Below are positions 50,442 through 62,077 of a stretch of 64,000 bases of DNA, piece by piece. The stretch lies in assembly GCA_023213395.1 (NCBI GenBank), contig CM041465.1, forward strand, positions 245,279,741 to 245,343,740, in the 5' to 3' direction. Each line of letters opens with the position of its first letter. Within the stretch, counting starts at the first letter, position 1. The notes under the pieces were generated by a model. It did not search any database. It was not told where the DNA came from and saw only the letters and a program-made list of their open reading frames with translations. This stretch comes from Cycas panzhihuaensis. Taxonomy: Eukaryota; Cycadophyta. The translations under genes were made by a program, and so were the position numbers.

Positions 50442-50892
50442 TGTTAGAAAAGATAATGTTACTTTTTTATCACATGTCTTAATATAATTTTAAGTTATGT
50501 AAAGGTCTATTTTATAAAGTTAATGTTAATTATTAGTTATTATGTAAAGGTCATTGAAATGAGTAACTACCCATTTCAATGAACCTCTCATTGTTTAATT
50601 AGCCTCTCCTAGATTATAGGAGTTGGTCTAGAAATCTACGAGGCTGTCATAAGCCTGTCTGAATGATGGTTTCATCTTTAGTTAGTATGTAGGTATCCTT
50701 GGTCAGGTCTATTTATGAAAGCTATGTAAAAGATTTCAGTCAATAAACTCATTCTTTCAAGAGGTGTTTTTTCTTCCCTAAAAGGGGTTTTCCACCTGCC
50801 AAATATGTGTATGTATGCAATGTCAATTTCTTCCTGTGAATGCTTAATTATTTGATCCTGTTGATATTGTACATGATATCCTTTCTTCAACA
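50442..50892 (+). repeat. 3' LTR of copia C (451 bp)
   Basis: Same length and ends as the 5' LTR; followed by GAAAT. Confidence 0.93.
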
Positions 50893-50897
50893 GAAAT

Positions 50898-53153
50898 CAA
50901 GCTTGCTAATTCATAGTATGGGTTGATGACCTCTTCTTATAGGGATATATTTACATCCAAGATAAAAAGAGGGAATAACACTCCAAATCTTAATTCTTCC
51001 ATTACTCCTTATATTGATCCTTAAAACTTTGTATTATACATGAAAATGTAGAATGAAAATGCATATTTAAAGAATGTTTTAAAAGAGAAAGAAATTCAAC
51101 AATAATAATAGCCTCTAATTGCTATGCTAAAAAGACTAAAGGGTGAAGTTTTTATCATGAATAATATCAACATATTTCTAGATGACATGGTTGATGACCT
51201 AATGATTAGATATAAGGATTTGACCCTTAGATATGATGAGTCCATAGTTGAGATATCAACTTATAAGGATCCACCCTCTTTTCTAGAGATGGATATGCCT
51301 AACTTCACTAATAAAGAGGATTTAAAGTTGACATATATGGGGGTGGAAACTATCACAAGAGCTTAAGCTACCCAAAATTTTAGTTAAAGAGGCTAAAATA
51401 ATATGAAGTCTAAGACACCTACAAGTGCTTTACCTCAAGTAAGTAGTAATAGATTAAGTAGTGTAAGCAATTTTCAAAGGAATGCTACTATGAGGAAATT
51501 TTCAAATCCTCAAGGTCCAATGATTCCTCATAATGTGGGCTATTCTTTTAATAAACCTTTTGAGGAGTATGACGTTATGAAAAACCTAGCTTGCTTTTAA
51601 GCCAATGTTAACTTTATTAAGGTTTTCATGTTAAGACACTAAGATGATATACATATTGAGCAACAAGAATTGGATGTTAAAAACTACACACTTAAGAAGT
51701 GCATACAAAAATGTCATTAGTAGTTAAAGGACTTCCTACTCCAACTTCTTCTAATCTTAAACCATTTTACATTTCTCTCATGACTTTTGGTAGATACATC
51801 TTACATAATTTCATAGTTGATATAAGAGCAGTTCATAAGCTCATGTCATATGTTGCTATGAAGCCTTAAATTTGGAATATATGAAGTCTATCCAAAATGT
51901 TTGAGGTTTTGATGGAAAGATCACCACCTTAGTTAGAATCATTAACGATATGGTCATGAATATTACTACAAAGCCCTAGGTGGTAGTTGTAATTGATGTA
52001 ATGGGAGTGGACAAGAAGCCTCTTTATGGCATGCTCCGTGGTATATAATAAGCCATTGACGCATAGTAGTTCTTAACATTTGCATGCCCTTCATCACATT
52101 TCCTATGGGTAAAGACTTAGTTTAACTTATTAGGGAGGATCAATCAAGAAGGCATACTAATCACCTTAGTGAGGATACGTTAGACTATTCACTTAAACCA
52201 ACTAAATTAGGAACCTACATGGTTTTGAGCAATTTTCAAGATTATCTTCCGAGAAAAGAAGAAGAGGAATTCAACTTAAAAGGTGAGGATGATGACCATC
52301 TTTAGATGTTATACTTTAACAAGGCTAAGTTAAGGATAAGAGCTTGTATTGGTATTGTCCTAAAATCTCCAAGGTCTATATCTCTTTTATTTTCATTAAA
52401 GCTTTTATTTAAGTGTATTAATAATATGACTAAGTATGAGGCTTTAATTTAGGAATCAAGTAAATCTAAAGAGTTAAATATGAAAATCAATCCTTAAGAT
52501 TTTTAGAGATTTTGGGTTGGTGATAAATTAAGTCAAAACCCCCTGCTCAATGAAATATAAGAGACTAGAAATTTACAAGAAGAAACTCAACAATATGATT
52601 AAGGATTTTAAGGTATTTTCCATCTCATATGTTCTTAGAGAAGATAATCAACTTAGTAATTTGTTAGAAATTTCAACTTCTCTTTTAGAGATAGATATGG
52701 CTAATTAAATGCATAAAATGATTGAGATTATTTCTAGAAGATCTATTCCCAATAATAATGATCATTAATAGGTTCTTGAAGATGATGACTAAATTATTCA
52801 TTTTCTTTAAAGTAAAGAGGAATTCATTAAGTAATATGTCAAGGGACCTCATATTGTTTCAAAATAAGAGGACCTAATCTCTGACCTAAATGGAGAAGGT
52901 GTCATGCAATTAAAGTCAAATATAATCCATAAAGGTATAATGTCTTTAGAGGGTTTGTTTGAACTTAATAATTCCCTAAAGTTTAAACCAACTAAGCATT
53001 AAGTTTAAAAAAGAGCTTTAAAGAAAAGTGTGCTTATTAATTTAGGTACTAAAAAAAAACACAATATCATCTATATCAATGAAGCTTATACTAAAGAAGA
53101 ATGAGAAAGGTTTATAAAATTTTACAAGGAGTATCAGGATATGTTTACATGGA
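50898..53153 (+). pseudogene. Gypsy B gag-like region, protease, RNase H-like domain and RT start
   Basis: Plus strand, frame continued from 44069. The gag-like part (50898-51600) includes MLKRLKGEVFIMNNIN and KDLTLRYDESI, then a Ser/Asn-rich stretch. The protease remnant at about 51770-52040 has HNFIVDIRAVHKLMSYVAMK (DTGA has become DIRA). At 52250-52480 an RNase H-like domain reads LQMLYFN-like MLYFNKAKLRIRA and LLFKCINNMTKYEAL. At 52900-53153 are MQLKSNIIHKGIMSLEGLFE and ERFIKFYKEYQDMFTWTY, the lead-in to RT. It is interrupted by copia A3, and RT continues at 60746. Numerous stops. Confidence 0.75.
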
Positions 53154-53158
53154 CATAT

Positions 53159-53456
53159 TGAAAAGAGTGGATCTATCCTTCATCTCCATGCACTAAACAT
53201 AAAGGCAAACATGGGAGCAAGAGAGACTTAAGAGAAAAAGAGTAGCTCTCACAAAATAGGGAGGTAAGAATGAGTCTCCTCCATTGAGCTTTTACTTTTA
53301 TATTGAGAGAGGGAGCATTAGAGTAAAGTGAAATGAAATTATACAAAATATATATGAAAGTGCATTTCATTTAAGTGATCGAATTTAAAGTTCACTTAAG
53401 ACCCTTTTTAGAAATAATCAACTAATGTAATGACCTTGTGACATTAACTTGTTTCA
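53159..53456 (-). repeat. 3' LTR of copia A3 (298 bp)
   Basis: TGAAAAGAGTGGATC...TTGTTTCA on the plus strand. The complement of a polypurine tract follows at 53459-53467 (TATCTCCCT). Confidence 0.92.
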
Positions 53457-53467
53457 ATATCTCCCTT

Positions 53468-53970
53468 AATGGTAGAAGGTCATTTCATCCTATTTTATTC
53501 TATCTTATGAGGTCTTCATTTGAGCCTCTTACAAAGCAAACTACTATGACACTTTTGTAGGAAACCCTCATGGGGAAGAAAACCCATAAATTTTCTAATC
53601 TACTAACTTGGCTCAAGCGGCTCTTTAAATGAAGCCAGATAGTCAATCAGTATAATGAATTTTGTAGCTGAAATCTATTGAGTCTCCATATACGATTTGG
53701 TGATGCCCCATGCCCTTTCGAGTTTTCATAGGTTCTGATTTTTCAAAATGATACAATCCCTATCCTTTCGCACCCACAAGAGATTTTCATGAATGGGATA
53801 GAGCAAAGACTTGCTCTTGTCCTTCCGCACATACAAGGGGTTTTTACGAATAAGACAGAGTATGATGGTCATATTGTCATCTCCTTCAATCAATTGGAGA
53901 TAGTGGCCTTAAGATTGAGTTGCCTTTGGAACTATTCAAACTTCACCCTCTTTAGGGGTTTAGTGAAGAT
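53468..53970 (-). other. Copia A3 3' untranslated region
   Basis: Non-coding, the inverted counterpart of 41223-41688. The plus-strand open frame at 53789-54010 is a shadow. Confidence 0.6.
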
Positions 53971-54470
53971 ATCGACCACTTGGTTTGTTGTGGGACAGTA
54001 CTCCAGTTGAATTATGCCATCATGAACTAGTTTTCTAATCATGTAGACTTTCATATTTATATATATAGTATAATCATGAAATACAGGATTTTTAGCCATT
54101 TATATTATAGATTGATTATCTACATATAAGCTAGTAGAACTTATTTGTGTGGCATTTAATGTATTTAATAATTTTCTAAACCATATCACCTCCTTACTTA
54201 TCTTAGAAGCAGTAATATATTCAACTTTGGGAGTTGAGTCTACAACTATCTTCTATCATTTGGATCACCATGATATTAGTGTTGCTCGAAGAAATGTTAC
54301 GTACCCAGACGTAGATCTTCTTATGTCTTTATCTCTAGCAAAGTCTGAGTTTGTGTATGTATAAAGTTTAAATTCTATATTAGGTTTATATAACAATCCA
54401 TATTTGTTGATCATCTTCAAGTACCTCAACACTCGTATTGCAGCTTGCTAGTAATTATGCTTAGGATTGT
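53971..54470 (-). pseudogene. Copia A3 RNase H
   Basis: Minus strand: STPKVEYITASKISKEVIWF (catalytic Glu region), and a long frame up to the KYGLLYKPN-type motif near 54400. The terminal VDIFTKPLKRVKFE corresponds to 53940-53985. The plus-strand frame at 54149-54364 is a shadow. Confidence 0.8.
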
Positions 54471-55400
54471 CACATATATTGCAAGAATGCCAACAGAGTA
54501 TGTAATATCTAGCCTTGTGTTGGTAGTATAGATGAGACTACCTATAAGTTGCCTATAAAGTGTTACGTCTGCCTCCCTAGTATCACCATCAACTAAGAGT
54601 TTAACATTAGGTTCCATAGGTGTAGCCATTGGTCGAGCACCTTCCAACTACAACTTTGTTAGAAGATCATTGATATATTTTTCTTCAAAGAGAAAGATTT
54701 TGCTATTCTTTTGAGTTACTTTAATTCCTAAGTAATATTTCATCAACCTGACGTCAGACAATTCAAAAGTTTTAGCAAGGTCCTTCTTCAACTAGCTAAT
54801 TACATATTTACTATTCTCCGTTATTAGTATATCATCTACAAAGATTAAGAGGTAAGTGACTTTATCATTTTAGCACTTGATGAATGGTGTTGTATCAATG
54901 TCTTAATAGTCACAAACCTCATATCCTAGTTACCTCATTCTTTCAGATAACTTAGTAAACCAAGCATGAGGGACTTGTTTTAGGCCATACAAGAACTTTC
55001 TGAGCCTACAAATCATATGCTCTTGACCAACAATCTCGTATCCTTCTAGTTGAGCCATGTAAATTTCTTCTTAAAGGTACCCATTAAGAAATGCAGTCTT
55101 AACATTGAGTTGGTGGATTTTCCAACCCTATTGAGTAGCCAAGGCTATAAGAGTTTTGATAGTGGAGCAAAGATTTCAGTATAGTCAATGCCTTCCCTTT
55201 GCATGAATCCTTTTGCTACTAACCTTGCCTTGTATTTTTCTAAGATGCCATCTCATCTGTACTTATTTTTTAACACCTTTTTATTTTGAACTACATTTCT
55301 TCTAAGTGGCAGATTAACAAGCTCCCACATACCATTCTTGATAAGAGATTAATACTCTTTATTCATAGTATTTCTTTAAGCTACATGCTTTATAGCTTCT
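54471..55400 (-). pseudogene. Copia A3 reverse transcriptase
   Basis: Minus strand: the FVDDILI catalytic box is intact (about 54828-54850), followed by LMKYYLGIKVTQKNSKIFLF and LEGARPMATPMEPN with LLVDGDTREADVTLY. Upstream are AFLNG and EIYMAQLEGYEIV. Stops are fewer than in A2. Confidence 0.87.
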
Positions 55401-55860
55401 TAGTACATTAGGGGCTCTTCATTAAGAGTAAGGTGCAATTCTACAGGTTCAAGCTCAATGAAAAGTGATTCATGTATCCTTGCTCTATGGGTACTTCTAA
55501 TGCCAATTTTGCCTACCTCATATGGTCGCATGTCCTTATGTAGCTAGTAGGCTTCACGAAAACCTCAAGTTAAGAATGAGGTTTTTATTTCCACAGCATC
55601 TTGGTCTTCATTTTGATCCTAAAAAGGATCATGTGAAATGTTTTGCAAGGAGGAAGTTGACGATGTTAAAGAAGATGGGCTAACCACTGATATTGGAGAA
55701 GGTGGTCCTTCTACTATGGCTTTACCTTTGTCAACTTAGCTATTCTCAAATAATGGTGTTGGATGTGCACACATTGGTTGAGAGTCACAACTGGTATCCT
55801 TTGGGGTTCTATTGTCAGATTCCAAGATTTTAAGTAATTACTGAGTATCTCCCCCCTTAA
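55401..55860 (-). pseudogene. Copia A3 integrase-RT linker
   Basis: Counterpart of 11560-11990, with stops; Ser/Pro-rich. Confidence 0.65.
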
Positions 55861-56640
55861 ATTTTAGAATTTGGACATTAAATTTAGTAGCATCATTAAA
55901 TCAGTATGAAGTCATCTTGTAGTCAAGTCTGAGTAATTGATCTTTAGTATCTGCTAAGATAACATCTCTAATGATGATGATTTTACACTGTGAAGGTAGA
56001 AAAACCTTATATCCCTTTTTGTCTATAGGGTATTTGACAAAGATGCCTTTGAGGGCTCTATCCTAGAACTTATTTCAGTGTTCCTCCATAATGTGAGCAT
56101 AATAAGTAAAGAAAAAATTTTTGAAGTGGGAGATAGAGTGGGTTTATCCATACCACATTTCATGTGGAGAGGGGTTGAGCTTAGAGGGACTAATAGTATT
56201 GATGTAATACATGGCAGTCCAAATAGCCTCAACCCGAAGATAGATAGGGGCATTCTTATATACCAACATAGCACGAGGCATGTTCATGATAGTCTTATTC
56301 ATGTGCTTAGAGACTCCATTTTATTAGAGTGTATCTGTAACAATGGTCTGATGTTTGATCCCATGGTGACGTACGTATAATTCAAACTCATTAGAGGTGT
56401 ACTCACCATCATTGTCAGTGCTAAGTATCTTGATCTTGAATCCAAATTCATTTTCCATGCGAGCCTTTAAAGCTTGAAACATATAAAAAGCTTCACCTTT
56501 CTTTGCAAGACAAGCAACCTATACTTTCTTGATAAAATCATCAATGAAAGTGATATAGTATCACTTATATTTAAGAGAAGGGATATGCATAGGACCGCAT
56601 ATATCTGAGTGTACAAGCTACAAAGGTTAGCTAGATTTCT
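55861..56640 (-). pseudogene. Copia A3 integrase
   Basis: Minus strand: FIDDFIKKV, STDNDGEYTSNEF (second catalytic Asp), and TL followed by two stops at the QQN glutamines (about 56322-56327). The C-terminal part has KGIFVKYPIDKKGYKVF. The plus-strand open frame at 56078-56380 is a shadow. Confidence 0.85.
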
Positions 56641-57235
56641 ACTGACTATGAGGAAAGAGTTGTCTTTGAGATTTGGCAATGATACATGCTTCGCATTTGA
56701 AGGGGTTAGAGGAGAGCCTAGGTATACTAGGAAGAGTGTCATGTAGTTCTCTTAAATGATCAATTTTGATATGGCCCATATGAGCATGCCATAGGGTCAC
56801 TTAGGACAACTTTAAAGGAGTCAAGGTTGTGGTAAAAGCATAGACATCATCAACATAGTTAGCTTTAGAGGATGGTAAGCCAATTGGACAAAAAAGTTTA
56901 CCATTAAGAATTATAGTCATAACCATAGTATTTGAAGGAGGGTAAATGACATAAAGAGTTTGATTACTTGTAGTTACACTTAAATCAAATCTACAAGAAA
57001 CAAGGGTAGATAGGGAGAGTAGGTTCTGCTTCAAAGCAGGAAGATATAAAACATCAACAAGGGTAAAATCTAGAAGGCCTGGGAGTTTCAGACAAACAGT
57101 TCTAAGTCCTTCATCTGGTTGAGATGATTTGTCAGCCCTGTGTACAATACCACGAACTTCATAGTCAAAATCCTAAAGAACTGATAATGACAAGTCATAT
57201 TTTATGTTGCTCTAGTATCCATGATCCAAGATGAA
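56641..57235 (-). pseudogene. Copia A3 GAG-pre-integrase and protease
   Basis: Minus strand: SSWIMDTRAT (Gly to Arg at the protease site), MKQNLLSLSTLVSCRFDLSV, LWHAHMGHIKIDHL and CEACIIAKSQRQ. Confidence 0.83.
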
Positions 57236-58436
57236 GTATTTGAAGTGGCATTATTTGTAACTCCAAGTGGTGAAGGCAAAGGTGAATAAGCATAGCTATA
57301 ATTAGCCTCAAAATACTTAGTGGATCTGTTAACAACATTTGATGAAGTGGTCCCAATTCTTTGAAGGTATGCATGAGCAAATTACGTTCCACCAAAAGCA
57401 TATTCAAAACAAGTATTATCAACATTATGTGCACCATGATGTTGTGGATAACTTGGTAGTTTGTTGGTAGCAGTTCTATAATTTTTGGCATAGTGTCATT
57501 TTCTATGACACCTTTGGCATATAATTATTTGATTTCCAGTCCCATAAGAAGTATTAGATTGGTTGGATTGTCTCTAATTATTAGATTTGGGCCTAGGTTG
57601 ATTACTTTAGCCTTAACCATGAGACTATTTATGTTGGAGTTGAGCAGCTTGTTGACCATAAGGATGTTATCCTTATTGTCTACCTCTACCTCTTCTACAA
57701 GAATTGCCACCTCTATGAGAGGATTGACCTTGACTTTTCATATAAAAAAAGATCTTCTTTCACTTCAAAAGTAGCATCGTTGGATATGATGTAGTGGCAA
57801 AGTTGATATCAAAGGTCTTATTAAATTTGATGAACTTATCAACAACAGCCTCAAAGTTTAGGGTCTTTAAGATGCCACTAGATTGAAGACATTCTAGTAG
57901 ATTTTTGTGATTTAGGATATGGAGACATCACTGAATCAAGAAAGCCCATGTAATGCATTGAGTCTTGAAATCTTTATTGATGGATTACTTGATTAGATGA
58001 AGGAGATTGATTGTCTCACTTGCGTGACCTTTCTGCATTTTTTATTTGTTCATCTTTAGTGCTAAGTGAACAAATTCTGAGTCTGATTTAGTGTTAAAGT
58101 TCTTCATAGAACTTCAAGAACTTTAGATGTTGTATCATGTATAGCTTTATCAATAAGATTATGTAGGGAATAATCAGTGACAAGAAGTATCCATGTATGG
58201 ATTTTATCATCATCAAGTTCCCATTGGAATTTAGTTATAGCTTCAGTGTAAGCAGCTGAAGTAGATCCTCCAGAAGCAGCTGTGGTAGCTATAATAGTAA
58301 CAAATTGTGTAAGTTGCAAGTGATCTCTCTAAAGACCTTCATACTTTGTAGTATTTCTAACACTAGTGAACCATATGTCCTAATTTTCTTTCCCTTTAAG
58401 AATGCAGTTTACATTTTACTTGAACTGTGAAGACAT
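57236..58436 (-). pseudogene. Copia A3 gag
   Basis: Starts at the ATG complementary to 58434-58436 (MSSQFK-type opening). FQWELDDDKIHTWILLV and SLHNLIDKAIHDTTSKVLEV follow, then KFIKFNKTFDINFATTSYP, with a zinc-knuckle remnant near 57490-57530 (CQRCHRK). The plus-strand frame at 57493-57774 is a shadow. Confidence 0.83.
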
Positions 58437-60428
58437 GGTATCTTTTGAGAAGGAAAGAAATAAATAAAGGACTATAAAAGTGATGGCAATAAATGACCAA
58501 TTACTATTTGCAAATAGGAGATACAATAAAACAATGTAGCAAGAGAAAGAAAAAGTGAGAATGGTTGCTCAAAGATAAAATGAATAACTTAGAGAAAAGT
58601 CACCAACACTTATGATAAATATTAACTTGATGCAACATGAATATGAAAAGTACTATGATGAAAATTAGCTACTAACACTTGTGGCAAATATTAATCTAAT
58701 GCTGAAGGAATATGAGAAGCACTACGATTGTGATTACACTATGGATTACTTTTTACAAATAAGTGATCAATATATAAGATTGAAGGCTAATGTAGAAGCT
58801 GACATCATTAGGTGTACATAACTTAAAACTCAAATGTAGGATGCATAATCAACCCAACAACCTCTAATTTATGTACAACATGTAGTTGAGGTTGTTAAAG
58901 GGATGCCTAAGCTTCTAGTAGAATTAAGTTGGCCTTCACCCCCGATACCTGCAATTATGCTTGATGATGAAATCTAAGTCACAACGGAGTTGAGATACTC
59001 CCAATTCTTACCCAGTTCACCAACGAGTAGCTATATACCTCCTCCGAAGAGTGGTACGTGCATACCCTTAGCTATGATGGATATTGGATTGGATATATTT
59101 TAATCTTGTATTAAAGTTTCAATTTTTCCAATTAGTTATTAGGATGATCCCTGATTAAGACACGATGATATGGCTAACCAAACCTGACCAATATTCCAGT
59201 TCAATCCAATCCTAACTTGAAACCCTCACCTCCTTTATGGCACGACATTTTACCAACCAAGGTATCTTAACCTTAGCAAGCATGTTAATAGGTACAAGAT
59301 GGCAAAAAATAGCATACATGATGTGTTCCTTCTAGGGAGAGTTAAAAGATAATCGAATTTGCATCAAATGTACATATAACTGAAAATAGAGTGCTTGCTT
59401 AGAGTGTCTTTAGAGTACTTGTTTGAAGTGATTTTGGAGTGCTGAAATATAATGCTAATAAGTGAGTGAGAACACTAGATATTGCTATGATCCAAGTGTC
59501 TTTTTACTTACTTTTACAATGGGCTTTTAAGCCTTATAAAAAGAAGGAAGAAAAAATTTTCACTTTTTTTTTAAACAAAATAATAGTCTTCACTAAAATA
59601 ACAATAACTTTCTCCCACGATAACAAAATTGAGTCCTAATTTTTATGTTGTAAATTAGACTCAAAGTTGCATCTTTAGGAAGTGGAATTAGGTCCAAATA
59701 AATTCTGAAAAAATTTGGCAGTCCCACAAAATTAGTAGAATATATATTTTTAATTTTTTTACTAAAAATAACTATTGTTCACTAAATTAGCAATAACTTT
59801 CTTATACGACAATGAAATTGAGTATTAATTTTTGTGCTAGAAACTAGACTCGGAGCCTCATCTTGAGCAATTAGAATCAAGTCATTGGAGCTCTGTAGAA
59901 TTTTTGCAGACCCGTGAAGTTCAACAAATAGATTTTATTTATGCAGAAAATTTAGCTTGCTAATATCACGTCAACACATGTTACCGTATGAAATTTCCAT
60001 CATTTTTTTATCACCAATATCCCAATATGGGCAAGGTGGGAGCATACAATGATGGATATTTTAAATGGCTTCAAATTCTTAAAAAAAAAATGGTAGAACC
60101 TCCCCTTACAATCATTCTTCTAGAAGATAGAAAAATTTCAACAATATTTCCCCTTATCAAATGGGCAAAAAAGAGGGGAAAGAAAAGAAGAATGAGATAG
60201 CATACATGGCTACAAAAGGATTAGAATCCTTGGGACTTACAACTCCTTATATTGTGCTTATAAATCTGTAAAAGAGAAAAGGAAATCAAATAATGCTATA
60301 TAGGTTATGATAAAAACTTGAAAATATTTCTAAATCCACTTTCACAATCTACTACACCACATGGATTATGGGGGAGAAGGAAGTGATGGCTCCATTGTAA
60401 GTGCAAGTAAGGAGTATAAAGGAAGCAA
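58437..60428 (-). other. Copia A3 leader with two tandem 69-bp units
   Basis: Inverted counterpart of the A1 and A2 leaders. Two units of the tandem repeat lie at about 58590-58730. The CCAAGG inverted repeat is partly lost (CCAAGG...CCTTAG near 59257-59277). The plus-strand open frame at 59988-60200 is chance. Confidence 0.75.
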
Positions 60429-60440
60429 GCTCTGATACCA
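60429..60440 (-). promoter_or_regulatory. Primer-binding site of copia A3
   Basis: GCTCTGATACCA on the plus strand, a perfect initiator-Met site, two bases from the LTR. Confidence 0.92.
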
Positions 60441-60442
60441 CA

Positions 60443-60740
60443 TGAAAGCAGTGAATCTATCCTTCATCTCCATGCACTAAACACAAAGGCAAATATGAGA
60501 GCAAAAGAGACTTAAGAGAAAAAAAGTAGCTCTCACAAAATGGGGAGGTAAGAATGAGCCTCCTCTATTGAACTTTTACTTTTATATTGAAAGAGAGAGC
60601 ATTAGAGTTAGATGAAATGAAATTACACATAATGCACATGAAAGTGTATTTCACTTAAGTGATTTAATTTAAAGTTCACTTAAGACCCTTTTTAGAAATA
60701 ATCAACTAATGTAATAACCTTGTGACATTAACCCATTTCA
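60443..60740 (-). repeat. 5' LTR of copia A3 (298 bp)
   Basis: TGAAAGCAGTGAATC...ACCCATTTCA on the plus strand. The TATA box TATAAAAG (complement at 60580-60587) is preserved. Confidence 0.92.
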
Positions 60741-60745
60741 CATAT

Positions 60746-61403
60746 CAGCATCTCAAAGATTTTAACCCAAAATCAATTTAACACACAATTATGATTAAGC
60801 CAAGAGCAAGGCCTTTTTACCAAACATAAAGGGCTTATAATTTAAAGCTTAAAGATATAATTTAGGAGAAACTCTATAAATTATAGGATATGGGTATAAT
60901 CTTTCCAAGTAGACTTTTATAATAGTTATCCAATCTAGTTTTGACTAGGAAAAATGATGGAGATCTTTAGCTCTATATTGATTTCAAAAATCTAAAGAAG
61001 GAATTCCTTAAGGATAATTATCCTTTGCCATGCATGGAGCAGATTTTTTAGGTTATTTATGATTGAAAGATAATGTCTTTTCTTAATGGATTTTTGGGAT
61101 ACAAATCAAATCCCTGTCTCAAAAGTTGATTGGCATAAGATTATATTTACCACTTTATGGGAAATATTTACTTATAAGAAAATGGCATTCAGACTCATGA
61201 ATGCAAGTGGCATCTTTCAAAGAGCCATGGATTAGGTTATCAAATACTTGATTGGTATGATCATTACTATTTATTTAAATGACACGATTGTTTATTCTAA
61301 GAAGCAATAAGATCATTTTAAACATTTGTAAAAAGTATTACAAAGGTGAAAAGAATTTGGAATCTCTCTCAACCCAAAGAAATATATGTTTTGAGTGACT
61401 CAA
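60746..61403 (+). pseudogene. Gypsy B reverse transcriptase
   Basis: Continues gypsy B after A3: QHLKDFNPKSI, MIKPRARPF, DFKNLKKEFLKDNYPLPCME, and FLNGFLGYKSN (FxxLDGFSGYNQ motif). Then a shift to FQRAMD and GMIITIYLNDTIVYSK-like residues, where the catalytic box YxDD is degraded (YLND). It ends with FGISLNPKKYMF at 61395, cut by the LTR of gypsy C. Confidence 0.82.
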
Positions 61404-61640
61404 TGTTACAGACCATTTCTATAATTGGAAAAGAAAGTCACATACACAAGCACGCTTTGAATATACTAAATAGTCGAAAGGATTAATTGATATAGATTGA
61501 TAAATGTAAATAATGGTTACAATATGTTGATGGCCATATTTATAGGTATATTAGGCCTTTTTTCATCGAAATCACATTTGTTCAACACGCCCCTTCGATT
61601 AATATGATTGATTAATTATCTCTTAAGCAGGTTCATAACA
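61404..61640 (-). repeat. 3' LTR of gypsy C (237 bp)
   Basis: On the plus strand it starts TGTTACAGACC and ends GTTCATAACA, giving TGTTA/TAACA inverted ends. The complement of a polypurine tract (ATTCCTTCTCCT) follows at 61641-61652. Confidence 0.83.
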
Positions 61641-61652
61641 ATTCCTTCTCCT

Positions 61653-62077
61653 TGAGAGGTTTCATCCTTAAAACTCTCATTTCTCAAATTAGGATGAAGC
61701 TTAATAAAATCAGAGGAGTCCCAAGAAGCATCTTCAAGAGGCAATTGTTTCCATTTGATCAAGTATTCTTGAATAGTCTTCGATCGCAATTGTCATTCTC
61801 AAATTTCAAAGATAGCTTCTGGTAATAGGATTGATTTACCTTCTTCATCTAAGAGAGGTAATTTTGTCTGCATACGTACATAATTTCTAATTTTCTTTTT
61901 GAGACATAACACATGAAATACATTGTGTACTTTGGAAGTTAAAAGTTCTAAGGCATAAGCCACTTCTCTAATTTTCTGTTTAACCCAAAAGGCCCATAAA
62001 ATCGATGACTCAATTTCTCCTTTTGAGAAATTTTTAATGATGTTTGCTTGGATGGTTACAGTCTCACATAGACCCAA
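61653..62077 (-). pseudogene. Gypsy C chromodomain and integrase C-terminus
   Basis: Minus strand: an open frame of 92 residues with REVAYALELLTSKVHNVFHV and CLKKKIRNYVRMQTKLPLLD, then past 61799 the chromodomain IQEYLIKWKQLPLEDASWDS. The chromodomain aromatic and acidic residues are present. Confidence 0.88.

Larger units (their letters stand above)
44075..50892 (+). mobile_element. Ty1/copia element C, full length with GAAAT duplication
   Basis: Two 451-bp LTRs (44075-44525 and 50442-50892) with TGTT/AACA ends are flanked by perfect GAAAT repeats (44070-44074 and 50893-50897). By a hand count the LTRs differ at about 34 positions (7-8%). It has primer site, leader, gag, protease, integrase, RT, RNase H and polypurine tract in order. 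The leader carries antisense fragments of two host-type genes. It is unrelated to families A/E and D at the LTR level. Coding regions are moderately decayed; RT is the best preserved of the window. Confidence 0.95.
53159..60740 (-). mobile_element. Ty1/copia element A3, full length with CATAT duplication
   Basis: Minus-strand member of family A with two 298-bp LTRs and perfect flanking CATAT (53154-53158 and 60741-60745). By a hand count the LTRs differ at about 29 positions (about 10%). Gene order matches A2. It lies in the RT coding sequence of gypsy B. Confidence 0.95.

Noticed and set aside
59988-60200. 70-codon frame ending in a Lys/Arg-rich tail
   Set aside because: It lies in the A3 leader on the opposite strand and depends on AT-rich low-complexity sequence.
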